From contig JAXMHB010000004.1 of NCBI GenBank assembly GCA_046346965.1, forward strand, positions 310,001 through 374,000: a DNA stretch of 64,000 nt. Reading direction: 5' to 3'. A program made the translations under genes and the position numbers. The notes under the pieces are model-generated. The model did not search any database, was not told the DNA's origin, and saw nothing but the letters and a program-made list of their open reading frames with translations. This DNA is from JAXMHB01 sp046346965 (lineage in GTDB: Bacteria > Pseudomonadota > Gammaproteobacteria > Xanthomonadales > SZUA-5). Numbering within the stretch: position 1 is the first letter of the stretch; each line of letters starts with the position of its first letter. Below are positions 44,347 to 52,896 of this stretch, piece by piece.

Positions 44347-45738
44347 ATGTTGCGTCTCACTCTTGCCCTGCTGTGCAGCAGCAGCCTCAGCGCAGCGTCC
44401 CTGAGCGACGATGATCTGGCCACCGCAGCCACGCTGCGCGACCGCGCGCTCGAAGGCACGCCGGCCTATGCGATCGTCGAATCGCTGGTGAACGAGGTCG
44501 GGCACCGCATGGCGGGCAGCGATCACGACGCCAAGGGTGTGGCCTGGGCGGTCGCCAAGTTCAAGGCGCTCGGCTATCCCAAGGTGTACACGCAGCCGGT
44601 CAGCTTCCCGGTCTGGGATCGCGGCTTCGAGAGTGCCGCCATCGTGTCGCCGCAGGCGCAATCGCTCAGCATCGCGGCACTGGGTGGCAGCATCGGCACG
44701 CCGGAAGGCGGGATCCGCGCCGAGGTGGTTCGCTTTGCGGATGCCGCGGCGCTGCAAGCCGCCGAGCCCGGCTCTGTGGCCGGCAAGATTGCCTACATCG
44801 CCAACCGGATGACGCGCGCCAAGGACGGGAGCGGCTACGGTCCCGCCGTCATTGCCCGCGTGCAGGGCGCCGTGTTCGCGGCGCGCGCCGGCGCTGCGGC
44901 CGTGCTGATCCGCTCGATCGGCACCGACTCGGCAAACACGCCGCACACCGGCGTGATGCGCTACGACAACATGCTCACGCGCATCCCGGCCGCCGCGCTC
45001 GGCAACAACGACGCCGATCTGCTGGAGCAGCAGCTGGACCGCGGCCCGGTGGAGGTCAAGCTGGAACTCGGCAGCCGCACGCGCACCGGCGACTACACCT
45101 CAGCCAACGTCATCGGCGAGATTCCGGGCAGCGAGTTTCCGGAGGAGGTGGTGGCGATCGGCGGCCACCTCGATTCCTGGGACCTGGGCCAGGGCGCCAT
45201 CGACAACGGCGCGGGTGTCGCCATCACCATGGCCGCCGGCGCGCAGATTCTGGCCCTGGAGCAAAAGCCCCGGCGCACCATCCGCGTCATCGCCTTCGCC
45301 AACGAGGAACAGGGCGTGTACGGCGGCAAACAGTACGCCAAGGATCACGCCGACGCCGTCACGCAGCACGTGTTCGGCGCTGAGTCCGACTTCGGGGGCG
45401 GGCGCATTTATCAGCTGTCGAGTCGCGTGCGCGAGGAAGCGCTGCCGCTGGTCGAGCAGATCCATGCGGTACTGAAGCCGCTCGGCATCGAGCGCGGCGA
45501 CAACCAGGCCGGCGGCGGCGCCGATTTCTCAGCGATGCGCGATCTGGGCATGCCGATTCTGGGGCTGAATCAAGATGGCAGCAGCTATTTCGATTACCAC
45601 CACACCGCGGCCGACACGCTGGACAAGCTGAATGCGGCCGATCTCGACTTCAACGTGGCGGTATATGCGGTCAGCGCCTGGCTCGGCGCGCAGGCCGGCC
45701 CGGTGTTCGGGCCGATCGCGTTGCCGCCGACGCCGTAG
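44347..45738 (+). CDS. Secreted M28-family aminopeptidase
   Basis: A 463-residue exported zinc peptidase of the M28 family. Signal peptide MLRLTLALLCSSSLSAAS. A PA-like insert (about 130-230) precedes the metal-binding core. The metal ligands are in GGHLDSWDLGQGAIDNGAG and EEQGVYGGKQYAKDH, then GADFSAMRDLGMPIL and, near the end, DYHHTAADTLDKL. Two bridging zinc ions are expected. It stands alone; divergent from serS. Confidence 0.9.
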   Translation: MLRLTLALLCSSSLSAASLSDDDLATAATLRDRALEGTPAYAIVESLVNEVGHRMAGSDHDAKGVAWAVAKFKALGYPKVYTQPVSFPVWDRGFESAAIVSPQAQSLSIAALGGSIGTPEGGIRAEVVRFADAAALQAAEPGSVAGKIAYIANRMTRAKDGSGYGPAVIARVQGAVFAARAGAAAVLIRSIGTDSANTPHTGVMRYDNMLTRIPAAALGNNDADLLEQQLDRGPVEVKLELGSRTRTGDYTSANVIGEIPGSEFPEEVVAIGGHLDSWDLGQGAIDNGAGVAITMAAGAQILALEQKPRRTIRVIAFANEEQGVYGGKQYAKDHADAVTQHVFGAESDFGGGRIYQLSSRVREEALPLVEQIHAVLKPLGIERGDNQAGGGADFSAMRDLGMPILGLNQDGSSYFDYHHTAADTLDKLNAADLDFNVAVYAVSAWLGAQAGPVFGPIALPPTP

Positions 45739-45877
45739 CTACGGGTTCGGCAGCCAGTTCTCGCGAGTGCGGACGCCAGCTGACCTGTCACCCGAGGCGA
45801 CTCGCGCAGCGCGCCTACGCCCTCAGAATGCCCCCGCGCTGATTCGCTGCCCAATCGACGCGACCCACCCACACCTT

Positions 45878-46052
45878 GGCGTCATTGCGAGCTGCCACGG
45901 CGCCTGCAGGCGCTGTGGCGGCGCGGCAATCCAGGTTTGCGCTTGGGCGCTGGTCTTTACGACCGTCTCGACTACTGCCGCAGATGCCAAGGCTACACCT
46001 GGATTGCCACAGTCCTCGTCCGCGCCGCGGACGAGGACTTCGCAATGACGCC
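45878..46052. repeat. REP/BIME-like inverted pair of hairpins
   Basis: A 13-bp outer inverted repeat (GGCGTCATTGCGA at 45878-45890, reversed at 46040-46052) and a 12-bp inner one (GGCAATCCAGGT at 45925-45936, reversed at 45997-46008) frame the element. Each half folds on itself: the left contains GCCACGGCGCC-TGCA-GGCGCTGTGGC, the right GTCCTCGTCCGC-GCC-GCGGACGAGGAC. This arrangement, and the CATTGCGA/GCAATCC motif, resemble dispersed repeats of many proteobacteria. The rest of 45739-46147 holds no gene that I can support. Confidence 0.85.
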
Positions 46053-46147
46053 TTGCCTTTGCGGTCCTTCTTGGACTCTGCCGGCTGGCAACGTCCGGAT
46101 CGCGTGTCTGCCGGCGTCGACGTCCCAGCTCTCAGTCCGATCCCGCC

Positions 46148-46966
46148 TCAGGCTTCCTCGGACCCGGCCTCGGCGGCGCGCTTCTTGGCCAGCGGCTTGA
46201 TGCGGGCGACCATGCCGGCGACGACCTTCAGGTTGCCGGCGATCACGTCACCGCCCTCGAACCAGCCCTCGCCGCCCTCGAAGTCCACGCACATGCCACC
46301 CGCTTCGCGCACCAGCAGCGCGCCGGCCGCGACGTCCCAAGGCATCAGACCGGCCTCGAAGAAGCCATCCAGACGACCACTGGCGACGTAGGCCAGATCC
46401 AGCGCTGCCGAACCGGTACGGCGCAGGTCTTCGGCGTCGTCCAGCAGCGCCTTCACCATGCGCAACTGGGTGGCGAGCCGCGGACGCTGACGGAAGGGAA
46501 AGCCGGTTGCGATCAGAGCACCGGCCAGCCCGTTGCGCGCGCTGGTACGGATGCGGCGATCGTTGAGGTAGGCGCCACCGCCCTTGCTGGCGGTAAACAG
46601 TTCGTCGCGCACCGGGTCATAGACGACGCCGTGCTGGACCACGCCGTCTTCCATCATCGCGATCGACACCGAGCAATGCGGCAGTCCGCGCATGAAATTG
46701 CTGGTACCGTCGATCGGATCGATCACCCAGACATAGCGCGAGTGGCCGCTGCGGCCGGTTTCCTCGCCCCAGATCGCATGGTCCGGATAGCCACGCTTGA
46801 TCTCGCGGACGATCTCGGCCTCGGCCAGCTTGTCGGCGTCGGTGACGAAGTCGTACTGACCTTTGTCGGTCACGCCCACCGCATCGGCGCGATGGATGCT
46901 GCGCATGATCACGGTGCCGGCCTTGCGGGCAGCCTGGACGGCGATATTCAGGGCGGGCTTACGCAT
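46148..46966 (-). CDS. suhB: Inositol-1-monophosphatase family protein (SuhB-like)
   Basis: A 272-residue Mg-dependent phosphatase. It begins MRKPALNIAVQAARKAGTVI. The metal-binding motifs are DFVTDADKLAEAEI, WGEETGRSG and the signature WVIDPIDGTSNFMRGLPHCS, with a later WDVAAGALLVREAGG. In E. coli SuhB also works in rRNA antitermination. I chose the ATG at 46966 for the conserved family start; upstream extension to 47086 reads into the neighbouring gene. Confidence 0.94.
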   Translation of the reverse strand: MRKPALNIAVQAARKAGTVIMRSIHRADAVGVTDKGQYDFVTDADKLAEAEIVREIKRGYPDHAIWGEETGRSGHSRYVWVIDPIDGTSNFMRGLPHCSVSIAMMEDGVVQHGVVYDPVRDELFTASKGGGAYLNDRRIRTSARNGLAGALIATGFPFRQRPRLATQLRMVKALLDDAEDLRRTGSAALDLAYVASGRLDGFFEAGLMPWDVAAGALLVREAGGMCVDFEGGEGWFEGGDVIAGNLKVVAGMVARIKPLAKKRAAEAGSEEA

Positions 46967-47075
46967 GCGCGACTCAGGCTGGCTCAGGGGGCGCGAAGGG
47001 TAGCAGAGCGGCCCGCCGTCACCAAACCCACACAAGCCCCCCGGGATGCGCGCGTTCAGGCAGACGCGGCAGGCC

Positions 47076-47897
47076 TCAACCGGCATGCGCAGGCGTGCCC
47101 GCCGCCGCCGAACGCGCGTAACAGCGGTCCAGATGCGCCAGGATCTGCACGCTCTCGTACAGCGCGTCGCCGGTATTTGGGTCGATCAGATAGGGCACCT
47201 GGGCACGCCCGGTCTGCGCCAGCATGCGCTCGCGCCGGCCGCCGGGCTTGGGTGTCCACGGCTTCAAGCTCAGGCGTCGCTGCGGCGGTCCCCAGTCGGC
47301 CAGCTGCTCTTTGCCGAAACTGACCATCTGCCAGGGCAATTCGAGTTCACACAGGCGCTCACGCACCAGCCGGGTGTAGGGACTGGACTCGAAACCGTAC
47401 AGCTGCAGCGGCCGTCGCGGCGCGCGCGAGGGCTGCGCGTGCAAACCGGCGCGACCGCGCAGCGCGCTCGCCAGACTTGAACTGAGGCGCATCGGCCAGC
47501 TGCCGAGCACGCCGGCGCCATGACGCAGCCCGGCAAACTGGCGCAGCACGTGCTTGAGACAGGCGTGCAAGCCCACGGCGCGGGTGTCGTGTTCGGCATC
47601 GATCAGCACCGGCAGCTCGGTGTCCGCTGGCAGCTGCTTCAAATAGCGCTTGCCGCCCAGTGGACAGGGGCGGACCAACGCATCCAGCTGCAGCTCAGTC
47701 AGCACTTCGCGCAACAAGCGGCAGCGCGCGTCGTTTTCACGATCGTAGAGCACCAGTGGCCGCCGCGGCGCTGGCACCTCGCGCAGGATCTGCGTGCCGC
47801 GCCAGGCCCGCGCGCTGGAAGCCAGCAGGGAGCTGAGCAGTTTGCTGATCGGGGGTTGCGACATGGGCGCTGCCGATACGAGGAGGCGCCTCATCAT
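47076..47897 (-). CDS. Tandem glutaredoxin/GST N-terminal domain protein
   Basis: A 273-residue protein with two thioredoxin-fold (GST N-terminal) units in a row. The first starts RRPLVLYDRENDARCRLLRE and the second RRPLQLYGFESSPYTRLVRE. Each has the cis-Pro motif (ELPVLIDAEHDTRA; QVPYLIDPNTGDALYES). The CxxC positions read DARC and SPYT, so it probably binds glutathione or acts non-redox. The start could also be the ATG at 47864 (MSQPPISKLL). A soluble cytoplasmic protein; its function is not established. Confidence 0.82.
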   Translation of the reverse strand: MMRRLLVSAAPMSQPPISKLLSSLLASSARAWRGTQILREVPAPRRPLVLYDRENDARCRLLREVLTELQLDALVRPCPLGGKRYLKQLPADTELPVLIDAEHDTRAVGLHACLKHVLRQFAGLRHGAGVLGSWPMRLSSSLASALRGRAGLHAQPSRAPRRPLQLYGFESSPYTRLVRERLCELELPWQMVSFGKEQLADWGPPQRRLSLKPWTPKPGGRRERMLAQTGRAQVPYLIDPNTGDALYESVQILAHLDRCYARSAAAGTPAHAG

Positions 47898-47997
47898 GCC
47901 ACCCTGGCGCCAGTACGCCGAATAGGTAGGTGCGCGGTTTGCTCCGGCCGACGGCCCTCGCTACAGTCGCGCGCTCGTCCAGTCGCAGGGGCCGCGC

Positions 47998-49578
47998 GTG
48001 GCGCCGGAGATACCGAACTACGAACTCAAACAGCCGCTCGGCGCCGGGGCGATGGCGGAGGTGTGGCTGGCCGAGCACCGCCGCAACGGGCGCAAGGCAG
48101 CCATCAAGGTGCTGAAGCCGGCGGCGGTGGCGGATAGCGACTTCGAGCAGCTGTTTCTGCGCGAGGGCCAGGTGCTGGCGAGCTTCGACCATCCCAACAT
48201 CGTCCGCATCTACGACAACGATCGCAGCGGCGATCTGGCCTATCTGGTGATGGAGTATCTGCCCGGCGGTACGCTGCTGGAACGCATGCAGCGCCGGCCG
48301 ATCACGATCGGCGAGGCGGTCGGTCTGGTCGCGCAGATCGCCAGTGGTCTGGAGGCGGCGCATCGGCAGCAGGTGATCCATCGAGATCTGAAACCGGCGA
48401 ACATCCTGCTGCGCGACGAGACCACACCGGTGCTGACCGACTTCGGCGCCGCCCGGCTACTGGATCGCAGCACCATCTATGGCCGCGAAGGCATGATCGT
48501 CGGCACGCCGATTTACATGAGCCCCGAACAGGTCTCCGGGCAAACGCTGAGCGGCAGCAGCGATCTGTATGCGCTGGGCGTGATCTTCTATGAACTGCTG
48601 ACCGGCGAGCGTCCTTTTCCCGGCACCAGCTTCCCGGAAATTGCGGCGCAGCACCTGTATGCGCCTATCCCGCGGTTGCCCGCGGCGATTGCGATGCTGC
48701 AGCCGGTGCTCGATCGCCTGCTGGCCAAACAGCCGGGTGAGCGTTACCCCGACGCCCAGGCCTTCATCGATGCGCTGCGCACCTTGTACATCCACGACGA
48801 GGCGCTGCGCCTGCAAGTGGGTTATGCCGGCACCAGCACGGCCTGGTCCAGCCAACTGCGCGCGCTGGGCTTCGTGCTCGACATCGAGCAGAAACAGGCG
48901 GTGCGCGTTGCCCAGGGCCGCTTCCTGGAGGCGCCGCTGGCGGAGACCGCGCCGCTGGCACCGGTGACTGCAGCGCCCTCCACAAGAGCCGACGCAGCGA
49001 TGCCGCGGCGCCGCGCGCCGTACCTGTGGGTGGCCATCGCCACGCTGGCAGCGCTGGCGCTCGCCTACTGGCAATTCCGCCCGCAACCGGCGGCCGTGCT
49101 GGCGCCGCCGGTGAGCGCAGTGCCGGCGCCCAACGACGAGGGTACAGAGGACGCGCGGCGCGCCGCCGAGCAGGCCGTCGCCGACCTCGAACTGCGCACA
49201 CGCTTTGTCGCGCAGCCCGATCAGACCGTCCGCGATGTGCGCAGCGGTACGGTTTGGACCGCCGTCGACAATGGCAGCGACGTCGATTGGTTCGATGCCA
49301 TCGAGTACTGCACCACGCGCGGCGCCAACTGGAAGCTGCCCACCGCCGCCGATCTGCTCAGCCTCTACCAGGAGGCCTTTCTGCGCCCCTGCGGCGAGCG
49401 CCGCTGCAGCGTCACGCCCTTGATTGCGCTGAGCGGGGCCGAGTTCTGGACCGACAGTCGCGACGGCGAACTTGGGGCATTTACGGTCAATCTGAGCAGC
49501 GGGCAGCGCGTCGGTGCCCCGAGCATCAGCCCCTTCGGCAAGCGCGCGCTGTGCGTACAACTGGGTGCGAAAGACTGA
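47998..49578 (+). CDS. Membrane Ser/Thr kinase with C-terminal Lcl/DUF1566-like domain
   Basis: A 526-residue Hanks-type kinase: Lys37 in AAIKVLK, HRDLKPAN from 128, DFG at 148-150, and an intact activation segment GTPIYMSPEQVSG. One membrane helix follows at about 341-359 (YLWVAIATLAALALAYWQF). The extracytoplasmic part (about 400-526) resembles the DUF1566/Lcl domain: VRDVRSGTVWTAVDNG, WFDAIEYCTTRGANWKLPTA, AEFWTDSRDGELG. It has cysteines in FLRPCGERRCSV. The domain could sense an outside signal. The GTG start has AGGGG about 8 nt upstream. Confidence 0.87.
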   Translation: MAPEIPNYELKQPLGAGAMAEVWLAEHRRNGRKAAIKVLKPAAVADSDFEQLFLREGQVLASFDHPNIVRIYDNDRSGDLAYLVMEYLPGGTLLERMQRRPITIGEAVGLVAQIASGLEAAHRQQVIHRDLKPANILLRDETTPVLTDFGAARLLDRSTIYGREGMIVGTPIYMSPEQVSGQTLSGSSDLYALGVIFYELLTGERPFPGTSFPEIAAQHLYAPIPRLPAAIAMLQPVLDRLLAKQPGERYPDAQAFIDALRTLYIHDEALRLQVGYAGTSTAWSSQLRALGFVLDIEQKQAVRVAQGRFLEAPLAETAPLAPVTAAPSTRADAAMPRRRAPYLWVAIATLAALALAYWQFRPQPAAVLAPPVSAVPAPNDEGTEDARRAAEQAVADLELRTRFVAQPDQTVRDVRSGTVWTAVDNGSDVDWFDAIEYCTTRGANWKLPTAADLLSLYQEAFLRPCGERRCSVTPLIALSGAEFWTDSRDGELGAFTVNLSSGQRVGAPSISPFGKRALCVQLGAKD

Positions 49579-49648
49579 TGCGCACCCGTGCTGACCGCTC
49601 AGCGTGCCGTCCTGCGCGCAGATGCCGTAGAACCCGTGGAGGCTGCCA

Positions 49649-50314
49649 ATGGCGCTCGATCTGTACTTTCATCCCGCGCGACTGACGCTGGAGACGCTGC
49701 GGGCGCCGGACTACCGGCTGTCGCAAGCACGCCAATGCGCGCAGCGCAAGCTGGTGCAGGATTTGCTGGCCCGACACCCGGACTGCACGCTGGAGGGCGA
49801 TGCGCTGCAGGGCACACTGAGCGGCTTTCCGGGCGTACTCAGTCTCCATCCCGGCTATCTGTACTGGTCTTTGCATGGCGAGGTCGATCAGGACGCGGTG
49901 CTGGCCGTGGTGCGAGCGCTGGAAGCCGATGGCTGGCACTGCACGGACCCGCAAGAGGCGGGCTTTGACAGCCGATCGCGTCGGGAGCAACCGCTGCGCC
50001 ACTGGGATCAACTGCTGGGCGCGCGCTTTGTCGGACTCAGCCTGGAGCGCAACTGGGGCGCGCGTCTGCGGATCGATTTCGAATGGCCCGATGGACGTTG
50101 CGCCCAGGCCGATCTGATGCACATCGGACGCGCCCACATCCCGGAGCTCTCGACGCTGCTCCACGCCACGCTGAGTGCAGTGCACGTGCAAGGCGACTCA
50201 TTCGAGGACATCCAACTGCGTTTCGACAACGGCGAGACGCTGCGACTGGAGGGCTGCGTCTCCAATGGCGGCACGCTGACACCGGCGCGTCGCGGTACGT
50301 CTACCCGCGACTGA
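49649..50314 (+). CDS. Conserved-looking hypothetical protein
   Basis: A 221-residue soluble protein starting MALDLYFHPARLTLETLRAP. No signal peptide or membrane segment. The N-terminal half looks globular alpha/beta (GVLSLHPGYLYWSLHGEVDQ, VVRALEADGWHCTD), the C-terminal half beta-rich (LRIDFEWPDGRCAQADLMHI, RFDNGETLRLEGCVS). I do not recognise a family. GGAGG lies 7 nt before the ATG. It is 70 bp after the kinase gene on the same strand and so may be its operon partner. Confidence 0.7.
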   Translation: MALDLYFHPARLTLETLRAPDYRLSQARQCAQRKLVQDLLARHPDCTLEGDALQGTLSGFPGVLSLHPGYLYWSLHGEVDQDAVLAVVRALEADGWHCTDPQEAGFDSRSRREQPLRHWDQLLGARFVGLSLERNWGARLRIDFEWPDGRCAQADLMHIGRAHIPELSTLLHATLSAVHVQGDSFEDIQLRFDNGETLRLEGCVSNGGTLTPARRGTSTRD

Positions 50315-50342
50315 GCCGCCCCAGCCGCCACCGAATCGCGGG

Positions 50343-51995
50343 TTACTCGAAACCGCTCGTGTACAGCAGATCGGGGACGTCACCGAACAGCGTGAAGCTC
50401 AGCAGCGGCGTCACCGCAATGCCACCGCTGGCGCCAGGATCAGCGATGTAAGCGCGTCCGTACAGCGTTTGACCTGGCTGCAAACCGGGCAACGACAGAT
50501 CCACCTGTACCGACCCCGTTCCGGCTGCCGCGCCACCGGCCGCCAGCGTGAAGGCCAGATTGGCCACATCGCCCACCGGCACGCTGGTCGGCAGGCCTGG
50601 ATCACTGCTGGCAATCACCAGCGTGCCGGCGGCGCCACCGGCGGCCTGGGTGATCAGCACGGTGAAATTGTCGTTGCCGATCAACGGCGGCTCCAGCGCC
50701 GAGATCTGCGGCACGCCGAGGCCACCAGGGCGTCCTTGTCCGCTGATCGTCGGTACACGCGTGGTTTCGGTGTACAGCGTCGGGCGGTCGAAGGGCGGCA
50801 ACTCCGCGGCAACTCGGGGATCGGTCAGTGGGCGGCGCAGGAAGGCCAGCAGCGCCTGCTTCTGCGTTGGCGTCCAGTTGCGCGGACGAATCCGAGGGTC
50901 TTTGTTCGAGGCACTGAAGTCGCCGCCGCGATTGTAGAACTCGATCACGTCTTCCAGCGTCTGCAGACCGCCGGTATGCATGTACGGCCCGCGATCCGCC
51001 ACCCCACGCAGCCCTGGCGTCTGCATCCTGCCCTGCATGCCGGGATCGCTGTCGATGGCGCCGCGCCCGGGATCCTCGGACACCGGACGCACGCCGATGT
51101 AGTGGAAACGGCCGTCAGTAAACAGTCGGCCAGAATGGCAAAAGGCGCAATCGTTCGACTGGAACAGCTGCTGGCCCTGCAACTCCAGCGCGGTCAGCGA
51201 GGGCGTGCCAGCCAGATGCGCGTCCAAGGGCGCCTGATCGGCAATCAGCGTGCGTTCGTAGCTGGCGATCGCCATCGCCACCCGTACCGGGGTGATCTCG
51301 GCACTACCGAAGGCCTCGGCGAACAGCGCCGGATAGTCGCGACTGCCAATGTGGGCACGCAGCGCGGCGGGCACGTTGCTGGCCAGCGCCAGCGGGCGCA
51401 CCGACGCGAGGCGCGCCACTACGCCCTGCAGCGTGGCGCCGGCGTGGGCCATTTCGCTGGTATTGACCAAGGGGCCCAGCGCCTGATTCTCCAGCGCCGC
51501 GTTGTTGCTGAACACGACCTGCCCGGTGATCGGATCGACGAAGTAGTTGTCGGCGCGACCATCCCAGAACAAGGATCCGGAATAGGCCGCATTAATGACC
51601 GTACCGGCCTTGCGTCGACCGACCTGCGGCGCGTAGCCGAAGGTGGCGCTCCAGACATAGTTGCCATCGGCATCGTGGGCAGGCACGCCGGGCGAGGCGA
51701 TGATGTCGTCGGCATTGCCGAACACGCCGTCCGGGCCGGGGTGGCGCGCGGCATTGCCCAGCAGCAAGCTGCGCGGATCGGTGCCCTCCCCTTGCGGACG
51801 GTGGCAGGTGCCGCAGGCCACGGTCCCGGTGAGCGACAACTGTTCGTCCCAAAACAAGGCCTTGCCGAGCGCGATCTTGGCCGGCGTCAGCGGATTGCCG
51901 GCGGGCACGGGCACATCGCCAAAGCTGCTCTGTGCCTGCGCGCCCAGCGACCACACGCCGAGTATCCCTGCCGCGAGCTGCTTGCCTATGGCCAT
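50343..51995 (-). CDS. Secreted di-haem cytochrome c peroxidase/MauG-like protein with GFE tail
   Basis: A 550-residue exported di-haem protein. The signal peptide is MAIGKQLAAGILGVWSLGAQ with cleavage after AQA. Haem sites are CGTCH at 61-65 and CAFCH at 283-287. The segments PLTPAKIALGKALFWDEQLS and FTDGRFHYIGVRPVSED are typical of the CCP/MauG family. After about residue 430 an extra beta-rich domain of about 110 residues follows, with no recognised family, and the chain ends DLLYTSGFE. The function is probably peroxidase or cofactor oxidation. It is divergent from two small genes, one encoding another c-type haem protein. Confidence 0.9.
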   Translation of the reverse strand: MAIGKQLAAGILGVWSLGAQAQSSFGDVPVPAGNPLTPAKIALGKALFWDEQLSLTGTVACGTCHRPQGEGTDPRSLLLGNAARHPGPDGVFGNADDIIASPGVPAHDADGNYVWSATFGYAPQVGRRKAGTVINAAYSGSLFWDGRADNYFVDPITGQVVFSNNAALENQALGPLVNTSEMAHAGATLQGVVARLASVRPLALASNVPAALRAHIGSRDYPALFAEAFGSAEITPVRVAMAIASYERTLIADQAPLDAHLAGTPSLTALELQGQQLFQSNDCAFCHSGRLFTDGRFHYIGVRPVSEDPGRGAIDSDPGMQGRMQTPGLRGVADRGPYMHTGGLQTLEDVIEFYNRGGDFSASNKDPRIRPRNWTPTQKQALLAFLRRPLTDPRVAAELPPFDRPTLYTETTRVPTISGQGRPGGLGVPQISALEPPLIGNDNFTVLITQAAGGAAGTLVIASSDPGLPTSVPVGDVANLAFTLAAGGAAAGTGSVQVDLSLPGLQPGQTLYGRAYIADPGASGGIAVTPLLSFTLFGDVPDLLYTSGFE

Positions 51996-52114
51996 CCGAT
52001 CCGTGTCCCCGTCCGTTCGGCGCTGATTCTACGCGGCCAGCGCCGGCCTTGAGCCGCGTTCGCCGGCTGGATGGGCTGATAACATCCGCCCATTGCCTAC
52101 CGCGGAGCACTGCC

Positions 52115-52354
52115 ATGATTGAATTGCGCGACCTGGAGACCGGGAGCCTGATCACCACCTTGAGCGAGGACGACCTCGCCTTTCTGGTCCGCGAACTGGA
52201 AGAGGAAAGCGGTGACGATCAGGACTACTACATCGACATCGGCACGCTGCAACTGCTGGCCGAGGCCGGCGGCAACCGCGAGCTGCTGAAGCTGCTCGGT
52301 CAGGCGCTGGGCGCGCGCGAGGGCATGGAAGTGGTGTGGCGACGCCTTGGCTGA
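52115..52354 (+). CDS. Small acidic protein, unknown function
   Basis: A 79-residue protein starting MIELRDLETGSLITTLSEDD, followed by LEEESGDDQDYYIDIGTLQL. It is acidic in its first half with a helical C-terminus (ELLKLLGQALGAREGMEVVW). GGAG lies 7 nt before the ATG at 52115. It looks like a small conserved protein of Lysobacterales, but I do not know its role. No signal peptide or Cys. Confidence 0.72.
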   Translation: MIELRDLETGSLITTLSEDDLAFLVRELEEESGDDQDYYIDIGTLQLLAEAGGNRELLKLLGQALGAREGMEVVWRRLG

Positions 52355-52413
52355 GTGCGCAAGGCCTGCACACTGGGGTCGCTACAGTCGGAAGGGTATT
52401 CGGGAGTTCCGCC

Positions 52414-52893
52414 ATGCGTAGGCTGACAGGATGGACACTCGCGGCGGCGCTCACGGCGCTGCCCGCTTTTGCGGCGCCGCTCGGCGGCCCGAGCAGCTGC
52501 ACCGATCTGAGCGCGGTGGCGCCGTTCACGCAGTTTCGCTTCGACACCTTTCAATCCATTTTCGACGCGCTGCAGAACCCCAAGGACCCGAACTCTGGGT
52601 TGTGCACCAGCTGTCATCCGGGCTCGATCGGCGCCGGCGGCCTCGGTCTGGGTGCCGGTTTCAGCTACGGCAATCTGGTCAACACGCCGAGCACCCAGCT
52701 GGGGACGATTTTGCGCGTGCAGCCGGGATCGGCCATCAACAGCCTGTTTTTTCAGAAGGTGAACTGTGACGTGCCGGAAGTCGGCGGCCGCATGCCGCCC
52801 GATGGGCCGATCTCCACCACGCAGCAGCGGCTGATCCAGGACTGGATCAACGCTGGCGCGCCGCTGTCCAGGCTCGGCTTCGAAGACCGCTGA
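52414..52893 (+). CDS. Exported mono-haem c-type protein
   Basis: A 159-residue exported protein. Signal peptide MRRLTGWTLAAALTALPAFA. One haem motif CTSCHPG follows in the mature chain, with a possible axial Met in VGGRMPPDGPISTTQQRLIQ, which is typical of cytochrome c domains of this type (GRMPP...IQDWINAGAP). The chain ends LSRLGFEDR, which may be a weak GFE-tail. I chose the ATG at 52414 (GGGAG upstream). It lies 420 bp from the divergent MauG-like gene, so the two may exchange electrons. Confidence 0.85.
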   Translation: MRRLTGWTLAAALTALPAFAAPLGGPSSCTDLSAVAPFTQFRFDTFQSIFDALQNPKDPNSGLCTSCHPGSIGAGGLGLGAGFSYGNLVNTPSTQLGTILRVQPGSAINSLFFQKVNCDVPEVGGRMPPDGPISTTQQRLIQDWINAGAPLSRLGFEDR

Positions 52894-52896
52894 GCG

